Source: Amycolatopsis arida
GTDB lineage: Bacteria; Actinomycetota; Actinomycetes; Mycobacteriales; Pseudonocardiaceae
Assembly: GCF_900115565.1 (NCBI RefSeq)
Contig: NZ_FOWW01000003.1
Span: 434,001 to 498,000 of the forward strand
Direction of reading: 5' to 3'
Length of the DNA stretch: 64,000 nucleotides
Made by a program: the position numbers and the translations under genes. The notes under the pieces are model-generated. The model made no database searches and was not told where the DNA came from. It worked only from the letters and a program-made list of their open reading frames with translations. Every line of letters begins with the position of its first letter. Positions within the stretch are counted from its first letter, which is position 1. Below are positions 40,990-49,422 of the stretch, piece by piece.

Positions 40990-41745
40990 TCAGAGGTTCC
41001 GTTCCGCGTAGACCTTCATCGCGTCGCGGATGAAGGCGGCCGTGCCTTCACCGTGCCGGTCGTAGTTCGCGGTGAACCTGGGATCGTCCACGTACATCTG
41101 GCCCAGGCCCGCGAACTGCTCCGCGTTCGGCCGCGCACCCTGCCAGCCGACCGTGATCCAGTCGTACTGGCGTCGGGCGATCGCCTGGACCTCGTCGCTG
41201 TCCGCGGCCTTGCCCTCCTGGTGCGCCCGCGCGAAGTCCCGCGCGATGTCCAGCTGGTCCTGCTGGAACGCCTTCTTCTCGGCGTCGCCGAGCGAGCGCC
41301 ACCAGCGGTCGCCCCGCTCGTACGCCTCGCGACCCCAGCGCTCGGTCACCTCCTGCTCGTACTTCGTGTGGTCGAACCCGTCGAACACCTCGTCCGCCAT
41401 GAGTTCCTCACCTCCTTCCGTCTTGCGCAACGTCGTTCGCACCGACTCGATCTGCCGCCCGATCCGCTCCCGCTCCTGCTCGAGCAGCTTCAGGTGGGTA
41501 CGCAGCGCCGCCGCCGTGTCCCGCTCCCCGTCCAGGATCTGCGCGATCGTGGGAAGGCCGAGACCCAACTCGCGGAGCAGCAGGATCCGCTGCAACCGCA
41601 CCAGGCAGCCCTGGTCGTAGTAGCGGTAGCCGTTGTGCCCCACCCGGCTGGGCCGGAGCAGCCCGAGTTCGTCGTAGTGCCGCAACGTCCGGCTGGTCGT
41701 CCCGGCCGAACGGGCGACCTCCTGGATCGACCACTCCTTCGACAT
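40990..41745 (-). CDS. MerR-family regulator with TipAS domain (TipA-like)
   Basis: 251 residues. The N-terminal MerR winged helix is WSIQEVARSAGTTSRTLRHYDELGLLRPSRVGHNGYRYYD. A coiled-coil dimerisation helix with Glu/Arg repeats follows, then the C-terminal TipAS domain (YEQEVTERWGREAY, WRSLGDAEKKAF, YDWITVGWQGARPNAEQFAGLGQMYVDDPRF). TipA proteins bind thiopeptides or other multidrug ligands and activate their own promoter. A classic MerR promoter with a 19-bp spacer lies upstream, so autoactivation is likely. Confidence 0.95.
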   Translation of the reverse strand: MSKEWSIQEVARSAGTTSRTLRHYDELGLLRPSRVGHNGYRYYDQGCLVRLQRILLLRELGLGLPTIAQILDGERDTAAALRTHLKLLEQERERIGRQIESVRTTLRKTEGGEELMADEVFDGFDHTKYEQEVTERWGREAYERGDRWWRSLGDAEKKAFQQDQLDIARDFARAHQEGKAADSDEVQAIARRQYDWITVGWQGARPNAEQFAGLGQMYVDDPRFTANYDRHGEGTAAFIRDAMKVYAERNL

Positions 41746-41781
41746 GCGCGACTGCCTCCCCCGATCTCGTCGGTGATGTCC

Positions 41782-41812
41782 ACCGTAGAAGTTGACGCAG
41801 CGTCAAGGTCAA
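41782..41812 (-). promoter_or_regulatory. MerR-type promoter/operator of the TipA-like gene
   Basis: On the minus strand: -35 TTGACC (41812-41807), a 19-bp spacer, -10 TACGGT (41787-41782). Inside the spacer is the perfect palindrome TTGACGC-T-GCGTCAA (41806-41792). The over-long spacer with a central dyad is the hallmark of MerR-activated promoters. Confidence 0.8.
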
Positions 41813-41856
41813 GCCGGCGTCTTCTGTTCTTCACCCGACCGTGGAAGCCTTCGGGG

Positions 41857-42906
41857 ATGCGCTCACTTCTCCGCACCGCGACGGCGCTCGCGATCACCGT
41901 CGGCCTGCTCGGCTCCGGCCTCGGCACCGCGCAGGCGAAACCCCGACCCGAGTTCGACATCCAGGCCCACCGCGGCGGCCTCGGCCTCACCGTCGAGAGC
42001 ACCCTCGCCGCGTTCAGTCGTGCCATGGAGCTCGGCGTGACCACACTCGAGCTGGACATCCAGATCACCGAGGACGGCCGGGACGTCGTCACCCACGACC
42101 GCAGGATCAACCCGGCCAAGTGCGCCGACACCGCGCCCGCGTTCCCGGACGACCCCGAGTTCCCCTACGCCGGCAAGTACGTCAAGAACCTCACGTTCGC
42201 CCAGGTGCGGACGATGGACTGCGGCTCGCAGCGGCTGCCGAACCACCCCGACCAGCAGCTCTCGCCGGGCGCGACGATGCCCACGCTGGCCGAGGTGTTC
42301 GACCTGGCGCGCCGGCACCACGCGTGGGGCATCCGGTTCAACGTCGAGACGAAGGTGGAGGCGGCCGCGCCACACGAGACGGCGCCGCGGGAGCAGTTCG
42401 TCCGCCGCGCGGCGTGGGAGGTGACCCGCTCCGGGTTCGCGCACAACACCACCATCCAGAGCTTCGACTGGGGCGCGCTGATGCTCATGCGCCGCACCGC
42501 GCCGTGGCTGAGGACGGTGGCCCTGACCCAGCCCGAGTTCCTCCAGGTCGGCCAGCCGGGGAAGTCGCCGTGGCTGGGCGGGCTCGACATCGACGACTTC
42601 GACGGCAGCCCGGTGCGCGCGGTCCGCACGTTCGGGGCCAGCGCGCTGTCGCCGGTGCACGGCAACCCGCAGGGTGGCAGCGTCACCGACCCCGACTACG
42701 TCCCGTTCACCACCAAAGCGCTGGTCGACGAGGCACACCGGGCCGGGCTGCGGGTCGTCCCGTGGACGATCAACGACAAGGCCACCATGCACAAGCTGAT
42801 CGACGACGGGGTGGACGGGATCATCACCGACTACCCGGACCGGCTGCGCGAGGTGGCCGAGGAGCGCGGCTTCCGCCTGCCCCGGTCGTACCCGCTCCGC
42901 CGCTAA
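41857..42906 (+). CDS. Secreted glycerophosphodiester phosphodiesterase family protein
   Basis: 349 residues from ATG 41857. A signal peptide ends near AQA-KP (residue 27). The GDPD TIM-barrel shows QAHRGGLGLTVESTLAAF with the catalytic His-Arg and Glu, LELDIQITEDGRDVVTHD with metal ligands, RFNVETKVEA, and the C-terminal VPWTINDKATMHKLIDDGVDGIITDYPD. It hydrolyses glycerophosphodiesters outside the cell to glycerol-3-phosphate and an alcohol. Monocistronic; the upstream region is shared with the divergent merR promoter. Confidence 0.95.
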   Translation: MRSLLRTATALAITVGLLGSGLGTAQAKPRPEFDIQAHRGGLGLTVESTLAAFSRAMELGVTTLELDIQITEDGRDVVTHDRRINPAKCADTAPAFPDDPEFPYAGKYVKNLTFAQVRTMDCGSQRLPNHPDQQLSPGATMPTLAEVFDLARRHHAWGIRFNVETKVEAAAPHETAPREQFVRRAAWEVTRSGFAHNTTIQSFDWGALMLMRRTAPWLRTVALTQPEFLQVGQPGKSPWLGGLDIDDFDGSPVRAVRTFGASALSPVHGNPQGGSVTDPDYVPFTTKALVDEAHRAGLRVVPWTINDKATMHKLIDDGVDGIITDYPDRLREVAEERGFRLPRSYPLRR

Positions 42907-43025
42907 CACTCTCTACAGATTTCTAGCATCAAAACTAGACAGACGTAGAAAGCGCTCGATGCGTGAAGTGCGCCGCGAATGGGTAGTTCGCCACGAGTGT
43001 TCGACCAAGGAGGAGGGCGACGACC

Positions 43026-43610
43026 GTGATTCTGCGTCGAGTGGCACGTCCACTGCTCGCGGCCATCTTCATCTCTGGCGGGATCAACGCGCTGCGCAAC
43101 GCCGAGGGGCACGCGCAGGCCGCCAAGCCGTTCCTCGACCGAACGGTGCGCGCCAAGGCCGACGCACTGCCGGCCTCGGTGCCCACCGACCCGGTCTCCC
43201 TGGTGAAGCTCGACGCGGCGGTGAAGATCGGCGCCGGTACCGCGCTGGCGTTCGGCAAACTCCCCCGGCTGTCCGCGCTGCTGCTGCTCGGCAGCCTGGT
43301 GCCGACCACCGCGGCCTCGCACGCGTTCTGGGAGGAGAAGGACGAGGCGCGCAAGCAGGAGCAGCTGATCCACTTCCTGAAGAACGCCGGGCTGGCCGGC
43401 GGGCTGCTGCTGGCCGCCGGCGACACGGGAGGTCGACCTTCGCTCGGCTGGCGGGCCCGCCGGGCCGCGCGGAAGGCGGGCAAGCGCGTGCACGACACCC
43501 GTGAGGCCGCGCTGGAGACCGTGCACGACACCCGCGTGCGGGCCGGGACGAAGGCGGGCATGCTGGCCGGCCGGGCGTCCAAGACGCTGGAGTCGGCGCT
43601 GCCGCACTGA
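43026..43610 (+). CDS. DoxX family membrane protein
   Basis: 194 residues from GTG 43026 following an AAGGAGGAGGG ribosome-binding region. The N-terminal DoxX block is RVARPLLAAIFISGGINALRNAEGHA. Three further hydrophobic helices follow (AVKIGAGTALAFGKLPRLSALLLLG; NAGLAGGLLLAAGD). The C-terminal ~55 residues are a basic cytoplasmic tail with a repeated VHDTR element. DoxX proteins may take part in redox or sulfur stress complexes; no partner is encoded nearby. Confidence 0.9.
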   Translation: MILRRVARPLLAAIFISGGINALRNAEGHAQAAKPFLDRTVRAKADALPASVPTDPVSLVKLDAAVKIGAGTALAFGKLPRLSALLLLGSLVPTTAASHAFWEEKDEARKQEQLIHFLKNAGLAGGLLLAAGDTGGRPSLGWRARRAARKAGKRVHDTREAALETVHDTRVRAGTKAGMLAGRASKTLESALPH

Positions 43611-43623
43611 CGCCGGCGGGGCG

Positions 43624-43670
43624 CCCCGGCGATCCACGGTCCGTGCTCCACGGGCCACGGATCGCCGGGG
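43624..43670 (+). terminator. Terminator after the DoxX gene
   Basis: CCCCGGCGATCC and GGATCGCCGGGG are perfect 12-bp arms 14 bases after the DoxX stop, extendable to GGCGCCCC..GGGGTGCC with one mismatch. It lies in a convergent gap and could act in both directions. Confidence 0.75.
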
Positions 43671-43675
43671 TGCCG

Positions 43676-43742
43676 CACGTCCAACTCGCCGTCCCGAACG
43701 CGTCGAACTCGCCGTCCTGAACGTCGAACTCGCGGTCCGGGC
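43676..43742. repeat. Dispersed element III-like, locus ii (about 21-bp tandem repeats)
   Basis: Three units of the form CGTCgAACTCGCCGTCCcGAA with period 21-23. They are related in layout, though diverged in sequence, to the 21-bp repeats at 22950 and 59671. All three loci are between convergent genes. Confidence 0.6.
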
Positions 43743-43748
43743 GGCCGG

Positions 43749-44564
43749 TTACTTGCTGGCGACCTTGCGGTAGCGGGCGGCGGCCAGCGGCGCGAAGATC
43801 GCGATGATCACCACGCAGCTGAGGACCGCGTACAGCGCGGCGTTCTCCGCCGGCCAGCCGGTCGGCTCGGGGAAGCCCGCCGGTGCGTTGTTGCCGAACA
43901 GGTCCCGCGTCGCGTTCACCGCCGCGGTGAACGGGTTCCAGTCGGCGATGGTGTTGAGCACCCCGGGCAGGCTCTCCTGCGGCACGAACGCCGAGGAGAT
44001 GAACGTCAGCGGGAACATCCACATCAGTCCCGCGCTGTTGGCCACCTCCACGCTGCGCGCCACCAGCCCGATGTAGGCGCCGACCCAGGACAACGCGAAC
44101 GCGAACATCAGGATCACCAGATAACCCAGCACCGCGTCGAACACACTGCCCCGGATCCGCCAGCCGATCAGCAACCCGCACACGGTCATCACGACCAGCA
44201 CGATGAGGCTCAGCACCTGGTCGGCGGTGGTCCGCCCGACGATCACCGCGAACCGCGACATCGGCAGCGACCGGAACCGGTCGATGATGCCCCGCTGCAG
44301 GTCACTGGCGAAGCCGACCACCGTGTACGAGGAGTTGAACGCGACGGTCTGCGCGAAGATGCCGGCGATCAGGAACTCCCGGTACTGCGCGCTGTCGCCG
44401 CCGGGTCCGCCGATGGCGCCGCCGAACACGTAGGCGAACATCAGCACGAACATGATCGGGAACAGCGTCGCGCCGAGCAGCCACTCCGGGTTGCGACGCA
44501 CGTTCATCAGGTTGCGCCAGGTGACCACTCCGCTGTCGGAGAAGGTCCGCAGCACCCCGTTCAC
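43749..44564 (-). CDS. ABC-2 type permease (DrrB-like)
   Basis: 271 residues from GTG 44564, overlapping the ATPase stop (GTGA). Six membrane helices are visible, with the ABC2_membrane pattern LLGATLFPIMFVLMFAYVFGGAIGG, RGIIDRFRSLPMSRFAVIVGRTTADQ and GLMWMFPLTFISSAFVPQESLPGVL. It pairs with the preceding DrrA-type ATPase to form an exporter of drugs or lipids. The substrate is not indicated. Confidence 0.95.
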   Translation of the reverse strand: MNGVLRTFSDSGVVTWRNLMNVRRNPEWLLGATLFPIMFVLMFAYVFGGAIGGPGGDSAQYREFLIAGIFAQTVAFNSSYTVVGFASDLQRGIIDRFRSLPMSRFAVIVGRTTADQVLSLIVLVVMTVCGLLIGWRIRGSVFDAVLGYLVILMFAFALSWVGAYIGLVARSVEVANSAGLMWMFPLTFISSAFVPQESLPGVLNTIADWNPFTAAVNATRDLFGNNAPAGFPEPTGWPAENAALYAVLSCVVIIAIFAPLAAARYRKVASK

Positions 44565-45538
44565 GCCGCCACCTCCGGCTTCTCCTCGGCGCCGTGCCCG
44601 GTGAGCGCCAGGAACACGTCGTCGAGCGTGGGCCGGTGCAGTGCCACGTCCTGCACCGCGACGCTCCGCGCGTCGAGCCGGCGCAGCGCCTCGACCAGCG
44701 CCTTCGGTCCGGTGTCCACCAGCACGTCCACCCGCCGGGTGTGCTCGTCGACGTTCGGCTCGCCGGAGCCCACCTCGGCGAGCACCCACGCGGTGTCGGC
44801 CAGGTCCTCGGCCGACACCACGACCAACTCCAGCCGCTCCCCGCCGATCTGGCCCTTGAGCTGGTCGGCGGTGCCCTGCGCGATGACCCGACCCTTGTCG
44901 ATCACCACGATGTCGTCGGCGAGCTGGTCGGCCTCCTCCAGGTACTGCGTGGTGAGCAGGACGGTGGTGCCGTCGGCGACCAGCTCCTTGATGACCTCCC
45001 AGGTCTCGATCCGGCCGCGCGGGTCCAGCCCGGTGGTCGGCTCGTCGAGCACCACCACCGTCGGCTCGGCCACCAGCGCGCCGGCGAGGTCGAGCCGCCG
45101 GCGCATGCCGCCGGAATAGCCCTTCGCCGGCCGGTCCGCGGCCTCCTCGAGGCGGAACCGGGCGAGCAGCTCGCGGGCCCGCTGCCTGGCGGCCGCGCGC
45201 CGCTTGCCGTACAGCCGGCCGACCATGTAGAGGTTCTCGAACCCGGTGAGGTTCTCGTCCACCGCGGCGTACTGCCCGGAAAGGCCGATCGAGCGGCGGA
45301 CCGCGTCGGGCTCGGCCAGCACGTCGTGCCCGGCCACCCACGCCTGGCCGGAGTCCGGCTTCAGCAGCGTGGTGAGGATGCGCACGGTGGTGGTCTTCCC
45401 GGCGCCGTTGGGGCCGAGCAGGCCGAGCACCTTGCCGGCATGGATGGTCAGGTCGATCCCGTCGAGCGCGCGGGTGGAACCGTACGTCTTGACCAAGCCT
45501 TGTGTACGCACAGCGACGGTTCTGTCGGATTCGGACAT
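44561..45538 (-). CDS. ABC exporter ATP-binding protein (DrrA-like)
   Basis: 325 residues. Walker A is GPNGAGKTT, signature YSGGMRRRLDLAGAL, Walker B VVVLDEPTTGLD, and the switch TTQYLEEAD. The C-terminal ~90 residues (DUF4162-like: LELVVVSAEDLADTAWVL, HRPTLDDVFLALTGH) match the daunorubicin-resistance ATPase subfamily. It drives the ABC-2 permease encoded just downstream and is translationally coupled to it. Confidence 0.96.
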   Translation of the reverse strand: MSESDRTVAVRTQGLVKTYGSTRALDGIDLTIHAGKVLGLLGPNGAGKTTTVRILTTLLKPDSGQAWVAGHDVLAEPDAVRRSIGLSGQYAAVDENLTGFENLYMVGRLYGKRRAAARQRARELLARFRLEEAADRPAKGYSGGMRRRLDLAGALVAEPTVVVLDEPTTGLDPRGRIETWEVIKELVADGTTVLLTTQYLEEADQLADDIVVIDKGRVIAQGTADQLKGQIGGERLELVVVSAEDLADTAWVLAEVGSGEPNVDEHTRRVDVLVDTGPKALVEALRRLDARSVAVQDVALHRPTLDDVFLALTGHGAEEKPEVAA

Positions 45539-45625
45539 CTTGCTCCCCTGTTCGGACTACTGGCTCCGATGCTAGGAGTAGTCACCGACAAAGTCGCAAG
45601 ATTTACCGACAAGCGAACCCCCGAC

Positions 45626-45678
45626 GCCATGAAGGCCACCTTCACCGCGCTCGACGCAACGAAGGTGGCCTTCATGGC
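45626..45678 (-). terminator. Long hairpin terminator after the thiolase gene
   Basis: GCCATGAAGGCCACCTTC and GAAGGTGGCCTTCATGGC are perfect 18-bp arms around a 17-nt loop, starting 17 bases beyond the minus-strand thiolase stop. The perfect stem, without T run, resembles other intergenic hairpins of these genomes. Confidence 0.85.
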
Positions 45679-45695
45679 ATGGCAGACCGGCGGCG

Positions 45696-47063
45696 CTACC
45701 GCTCGAGGATGGCCGTGACGCCCTGGCCGCCGGCGGCGCACACGGAGATCAGCCCGCGGCCGGAGCCCTTCTCGTTCAGCAGCTTGGCCAACGTCGCCAC
45801 GATCCGCCCTCCGGTCGCGGCGAACGGGTGCCCCGCGGCGATCGACGAGCCGTTGACGTTGAGCTTCGCCCTGTCGATCGAGCCGAGCGGGGCGTCCAGG
45901 CCGAGCCGCTCCTTGGCGAAGTCCGCGTCCTCCCACGCCTTGAGCGTGGCCAGGACCTGGGAGGCGAACGCCTCGTGGATCTCGTAGAAGTCGAAGTCCT
46001 GCAGGGACAGCCCGGCCCGACCGAGCATCCGCGGCACCGCGTAGGCGGGCGCCATCAGCAGGCCCTCGTCGCCGTGCACGTAGTCGACCGCGGCGGTCTG
46101 CGCGAACGTCAGGTACGCCAGCACCGGCAGCCGCCGCTCCTTGGCCCACTCCTCGGTAACCAGCAGCACGGTCGAGGCGCCGTCGGTCAACGGTGTGGAG
46201 TTGCCGGCGGTCATCGTGCCCTCCGGCCCGCCGAACGCCGGCTTGAGCTTTGCCAGCTTCTCCGCCGAGGTGTCCGGCCGCAGGTTTTGGTCCCTGGTCA
46301 ACCCGAGGTACGGGGTGAGCAGGTCGTCGAAGAAGCCGCGCTCGTAGGCCGCGGCCAGCCGCTGGTGACTGGTGGCGGCGAACTCGTCCTGCTCCTCGCG
46401 GCCGATGCCCCACTCGCGCGCGGTGATCGAGGCGTGCTCGCCCATCGACAGCCCGGTACGCGGCTCGGCGTTGCGCGGGATGTCCGGCACGATGTGCCCC
46501 GGCCGGACCTTGGCGAGCAGCTTGAGCCGCTCGCCGAACGACTTCGCGGCGTTGAGCCGCACCAGCAGCCGGCGCAGCTCGTCGTTCACCGCGAGCGGCG
46601 CGTCGCTGGTGGTGTCCACCCCGCCGGCGATCGCCGAGTCGAGCTGCCCGAGGGCGATCTTGTTGGCCACGTTGACGATCGCCTGCAACCCGGTGCCACA
46701 CGCCATCTGCACGTCGGACGCCGGCGTCTCCGGCGCCAGCCGGCTGCCCAGCACGCACTCCCTGGCGAGGTTGAAGTCCCTGGCGTGCTTGAGCACCGCG
46801 CCGGCGGCCACCTCGCCAATCCGCTCACCCTGCAGCGAGAACCGGCTCACCAGGCCGTCCAGCGCGGCGGTGAGCATGTCCTGATTGGACGCGTTGGCGT
46901 AGGGGCCGTTCGAGCGGGCGAACGGGATCCGGTTGGCGCCGACGATGGCGACCTTCCGGACGCCGGAGCGCGCCCTGCCAGTGCTCTTGGCCGCGCTGGT
47001 GCTCTTGGCCGTGCTCTTGCCCGAGCGAGCCCGACCGCTCGCCGGCTTCTCAGCTGCGCTCAT
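45696..47063 (-). CDS. Acetyl-CoA C-acyltransferase (thiolase), FadA2/FadI-like
   Basis: 455 residues from ATG 47063. A 34-residue Lys/Ser/Ala-rich N-terminal extension (repeats of GRARSGKST, KSTSAAKST) precedes the thiolase fold. Active-site Cys122 is in MACGTGLQAIVN, the His motif is EIHEAFASQV and GHPFAATGGR, and the second Cys is in CAAGGQG. It cleaves 3-oxoacyl-CoA or condenses acetyl-CoA. It is divergent from fabG4 and htdX across a 131-base region with a 22-bp palindrome. The layout resembles mycobacterial fadA2-fabG4-htdX. Confidence 0.94.
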   Translation of the reverse strand: MSAAEKPASGRARSGKSTAKSTSAAKSTGRARSGVRKVAIVGANRIPFARSNGPYANASNQDMLTAALDGLVSRFSLQGERIGEVAAGAVLKHARDFNLARECVLGSRLAPETPASDVQMACGTGLQAIVNVANKIALGQLDSAIAGGVDTTSDAPLAVNDELRRLLVRLNAAKSFGERLKLLAKVRPGHIVPDIPRNAEPRTGLSMGEHASITAREWGIGREEQDEFAATSHQRLAAAYERGFFDDLLTPYLGLTRDQNLRPDTSAEKLAKLKPAFGGPEGTMTAGNSTPLTDGASTVLLVTEEWAKERRLPVLAYLTFAQTAAVDYVHGDEGLLMAPAYAVPRMLGRAGLSLQDFDFYEIHEAFASQVLATLKAWEDADFAKERLGLDAPLGSIDRAKLNVNGSSIAAGHPFAATGGRIVATLAKLLNEKGSGRGLISVCAAGGQGVTAILER

Positions 47064-47119
47064 GTTTTCCTCCAGCGCCCAATGGCTACTCGTCCATGAT
47101 GTCACCCGCGGTGACAGTG

Positions 47120-47141
47120 TAACCTACCCGCGAGTAGGTTA
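47120..47141. promoter_or_regulatory. TetR-type operator in the thiolase/fabG4 divergent promoter
   Basis: TAACCTAC-C-CGCG-A-GTAGGTTA: 8-bp perfect outer arms around a CGCG centre. A close relative (TAACCTTACGCGCGAGTAGGGA) lies at 50165-50186 between the TetR gene and the SCP2 gene. The neighbouring TetR at 49423 is the obvious candidate to bind both. Confidence 0.7.
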
Positions 47142-47194
47142 GGCTGAACGGTGACGCCCACGCGGCGAGGCGCGATGACCCTGGAGGCTCTGCC

Positions 47195-48535
47195 ATGGCG
47201 GACAGGTACCAGAAGTTCACCAAGACACCGATCGGCAGGTTCGTGGTACCCAAACTGGGCCTACCCAACCCGCCCACGCTGCGCCGCTACCAACCGGGTC
47301 AGCCTCCCCTCGATGGTCCCGCACTCCTGGGCGCCGCGCCGAACGGGCGGCTGGAGAAGCCGCTGCGCACCCAGCTCGACGCCGCGGGGATCGAGGTGCT
47401 CACCGCGCCGGTCGACGACCAGCGGTACGGCGCGCTCGTGTTCGACGCCAGCGGCATCACCGACCCCGCGGACCTGCGCGAGCTGCACCGTTTCTTCTCC
47501 CCGGTGATCAGGAAGGTGGGCGCGTCCGGCCGGGTGGTGGTGCTCGGCACGCCGCCGGAGCACGTTGAGGGCCGGGAACGGATCGCGCAGCGCGCGCTGG
47601 AGGGCTTCACCCGCTCGGTCGGCAAGGAGCTCAAGCGCGGTGCCACGTCCCAGCTGGTCTACGTGGCCAGGGGCGCCGAGGAGGCCACCGAGTCCACCAT
47701 GCGCTTCCTGCTCTCCGCCAAGTCCGCGTTCGTCGACGGCCAGGTGATCCGGATCGGCACGCACGGCAAGACCTCCTCCGCGCCGGAGAGCTGGGACCGG
47801 CCGCTGGCCGGCAGGATCGCGCTGGTCACCGGCGCGTCCCGGGGCATCGGCGCGGCCATCGCCAGGGTGCTGGCCAGGGACGGCGCGCACGTCGTCGCGC
47901 TGGACATTCCGGCGCAGGGCGCCGACCTGGCCAAGGTAACCAACGACGTCGGCGGCTCAGCGCTGCAGCTCGACATCACCGCCCCGGACGCGCCGGACCG
48001 CCTCGCCGGCTACCTCACCGAGCGCCACGGCGGGGTGGACGTGGTGGTGCACAACGCCGGCATCACCCGGGACAAGACGCTCGCCAACCTCACCGAGAGT
48101 GCCTGGTCGGCCGTGCTCACCGTGAACCTGGTCGCGCAGCTCGCGGTGAACGACAAGCTGCTGGCGGACAAGGTGCTGCGCGACAACGGCCGGATCGTCG
48201 GGGTGTCCTCGATCGCCGGCATCGCCGGCAACGTGGGCCAGACCAACTACGCCACCAGCAAGGCGGGCGTGATCGGCATGGTGAACGACGGCGCGCCGAC
48301 GCTCGCGGAGCGCGGCGGCACCATCAACGCGGTGGCACCGGGCTTCATCGAGACGAAGATGACCGCCGCCGTGCCGCTGTTCATCCGGGAGGCCGGCCGG
48401 CGGATGTCCAGCCTGACCCAGGGTGGCCTCCCGGTGGACGTGGCCGAGACCATCGCCTGGTACGCCAACCCGGCGTCGGCCGCGGTCAACGGCAACGTCG
48501 TGCGGGTGTGCGGCCAGGCGCTGATCGGAGCGTGA
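47195..48535 (+). CDS. fabG4: 3-oxoacyl-ACP/CoA reductase, high-molecular-weight FabG4 type
   Basis: 446 residues from ATG 47195. Residues about 1-195 are the flavodoxin-like N-terminal domain found only in HMwFabG. The C-terminal SDR domain has VTGASRGIGAAIARVLARDGA (cofactor glycine motif), HNAGITRDKTLANL, the catalytic VSSIAGIAGNVGQTNYATSKAGV (Ser, Tyr, Lys) and PGFIETKMT. The mycobacterial FabG4 reduces 3-oxoacyl-CoA with NADH. htdX follows directly. Confidence 0.95.
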   Translation: MADRYQKFTKTPIGRFVVPKLGLPNPPTLRRYQPGQPPLDGPALLGAAPNGRLEKPLRTQLDAAGIEVLTAPVDDQRYGALVFDASGITDPADLRELHRFFSPVIRKVGASGRVVVLGTPPEHVEGRERIAQRALEGFTRSVGKELKRGATSQLVYVARGAEEATESTMRFLLSAKSAFVDGQVIRIGTHGKTSSAPESWDRPLAGRIALVTGASRGIGAAIARVLARDGAHVVALDIPAQGADLAKVTNDVGGSALQLDITAPDAPDRLAGYLTERHGGVDVVVHNAGITRDKTLANLTESAWSAVLTVNLVAQLAVNDKLLADKVLRDNGRIVGVSSIAGIAGNVGQTNYATSKAGVIGMVNDGAPTLAERGGTINAVAPGFIETKMTAAVPLFIREAGRRMSSLTQGGLPVDVAETIAWYANPASAAVNGNVVRVCGQALIGA

Positions 48536-48540
48536 GGGTC

Positions 48541-49419
48541 ATGGCCGTCAAGGAACTGCACTCGGCGCCGCGGCTGTCGGCGCTGTATCCCAAGGCGCTG
48601 CTCGGTGGGTTGCGGACGGGTGGTCGCGAAGCCGGCGGCGCGCTGCCCGCCACCGAGTACGTGCGCGGCGACGTCGTGGTGGACCCGGCGCAGCTCGCCG
48701 CCTACAACCAGGTGTGCGGCTTCCGGCTGACCGACGAGCTGCCCGCGACCTACCAGCACATCCTGGCGTTCCCGCTGCAGATGGCGCTGATGACGGAGAA
48801 GGACTTCCCCTTCCCGGTGCTGGGCATGGTGCACGTCGCCAACCGGATCACCCAGACCCGGCCGGTGCGCCTCGACGAGCCGTTCACCCTGCGGGTTCGT
48901 GCGGAGAACCTGCGCCCGCACGAGAAGGGCACCCAGTTCGACGTCGTCAGTGAGCTCGTGCCGAACGCCTCCGCCGAGCACCACGATCCGATTTGGACGG
49001 ACGTGAGCACGTACCTGCGGCGGGGCGGGGGCTCGGGCGGGGACCGGTCGAAGGGGGCCAGGGAGCAACTCGCCCCGCCGGCGCCGAGCGCGATCTGGCG
49101 GGTGCCCGGCGACATCGGCCGCCGCTACGCCGAGGTCTCCGGTGACCGCAACCCGATCCACCTGCACCCGCTGACCGCGCGGCTGTTCGGCTTCCGCTCG
49201 GCGATCGCGCACGGCATGTGGACCAAGGCACGCTGCCTGGCCGCGTTCGAGGGCCGGCTGCCGGAGGCGTTCACCATCGACGTGCGGTTCAAGCTGCCGG
49301 TGTTCCTGCCGGCGAAGGTGGCGTTCACGTCGTGGCGCACCGAGGAGGGGTGGGCCGCGGAGCTGTGGGACGCGCGGCGACCCAAGCCGCACCTCGACGC
49401 GACGATCACCGCCGGGTAG
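48541..49419 (+). CDS. 3-hydroxyacyl-thioester dehydratase HtdX-like (MaoC family)
   Basis: 292 residues from ATG 48541, six bases after the fabG4 stop. The protein has a double hot-dog architecture. The N-terminal half is degenerate; the C-terminal half carries the hydratase-2 motif RRYAEVSGDRNPIHLHPLTARLFGF with catalytic Asp and His, then IAHGMWTKARCLA. It would hydrate or dehydrate 2-enoyl/3-hydroxyacyl thioesters between the FabG4 and thiolase steps. A Gly/Ser/Arg-rich linker (GGGSGGDRSKG) joins the halves. It converges with the TetR gene with 3 bases between stops. Confidence 0.93.
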   Translation: MAVKELHSAPRLSALYPKALLGGLRTGGREAGGALPATEYVRGDVVVDPAQLAAYNQVCGFRLTDELPATYQHILAFPLQMALMTEKDFPFPVLGMVHVANRITQTRPVRLDEPFTLRVRAENLRPHEKGTQFDVVSELVPNASAEHHDPIWTDVSTYLRRGGGSGGDRSKGAREQLAPPAPSAIWRVPGDIGRRYAEVSGDRNPIHLHPLTARLFGFRSAIAHGMWTKARCLAAFEGRLPEAFTIDVRFKLPVFLPAKVAFTSWRTEEGWAAELWDARRPKPHLDATITAG

Positions 49420-49422
49420 CGG

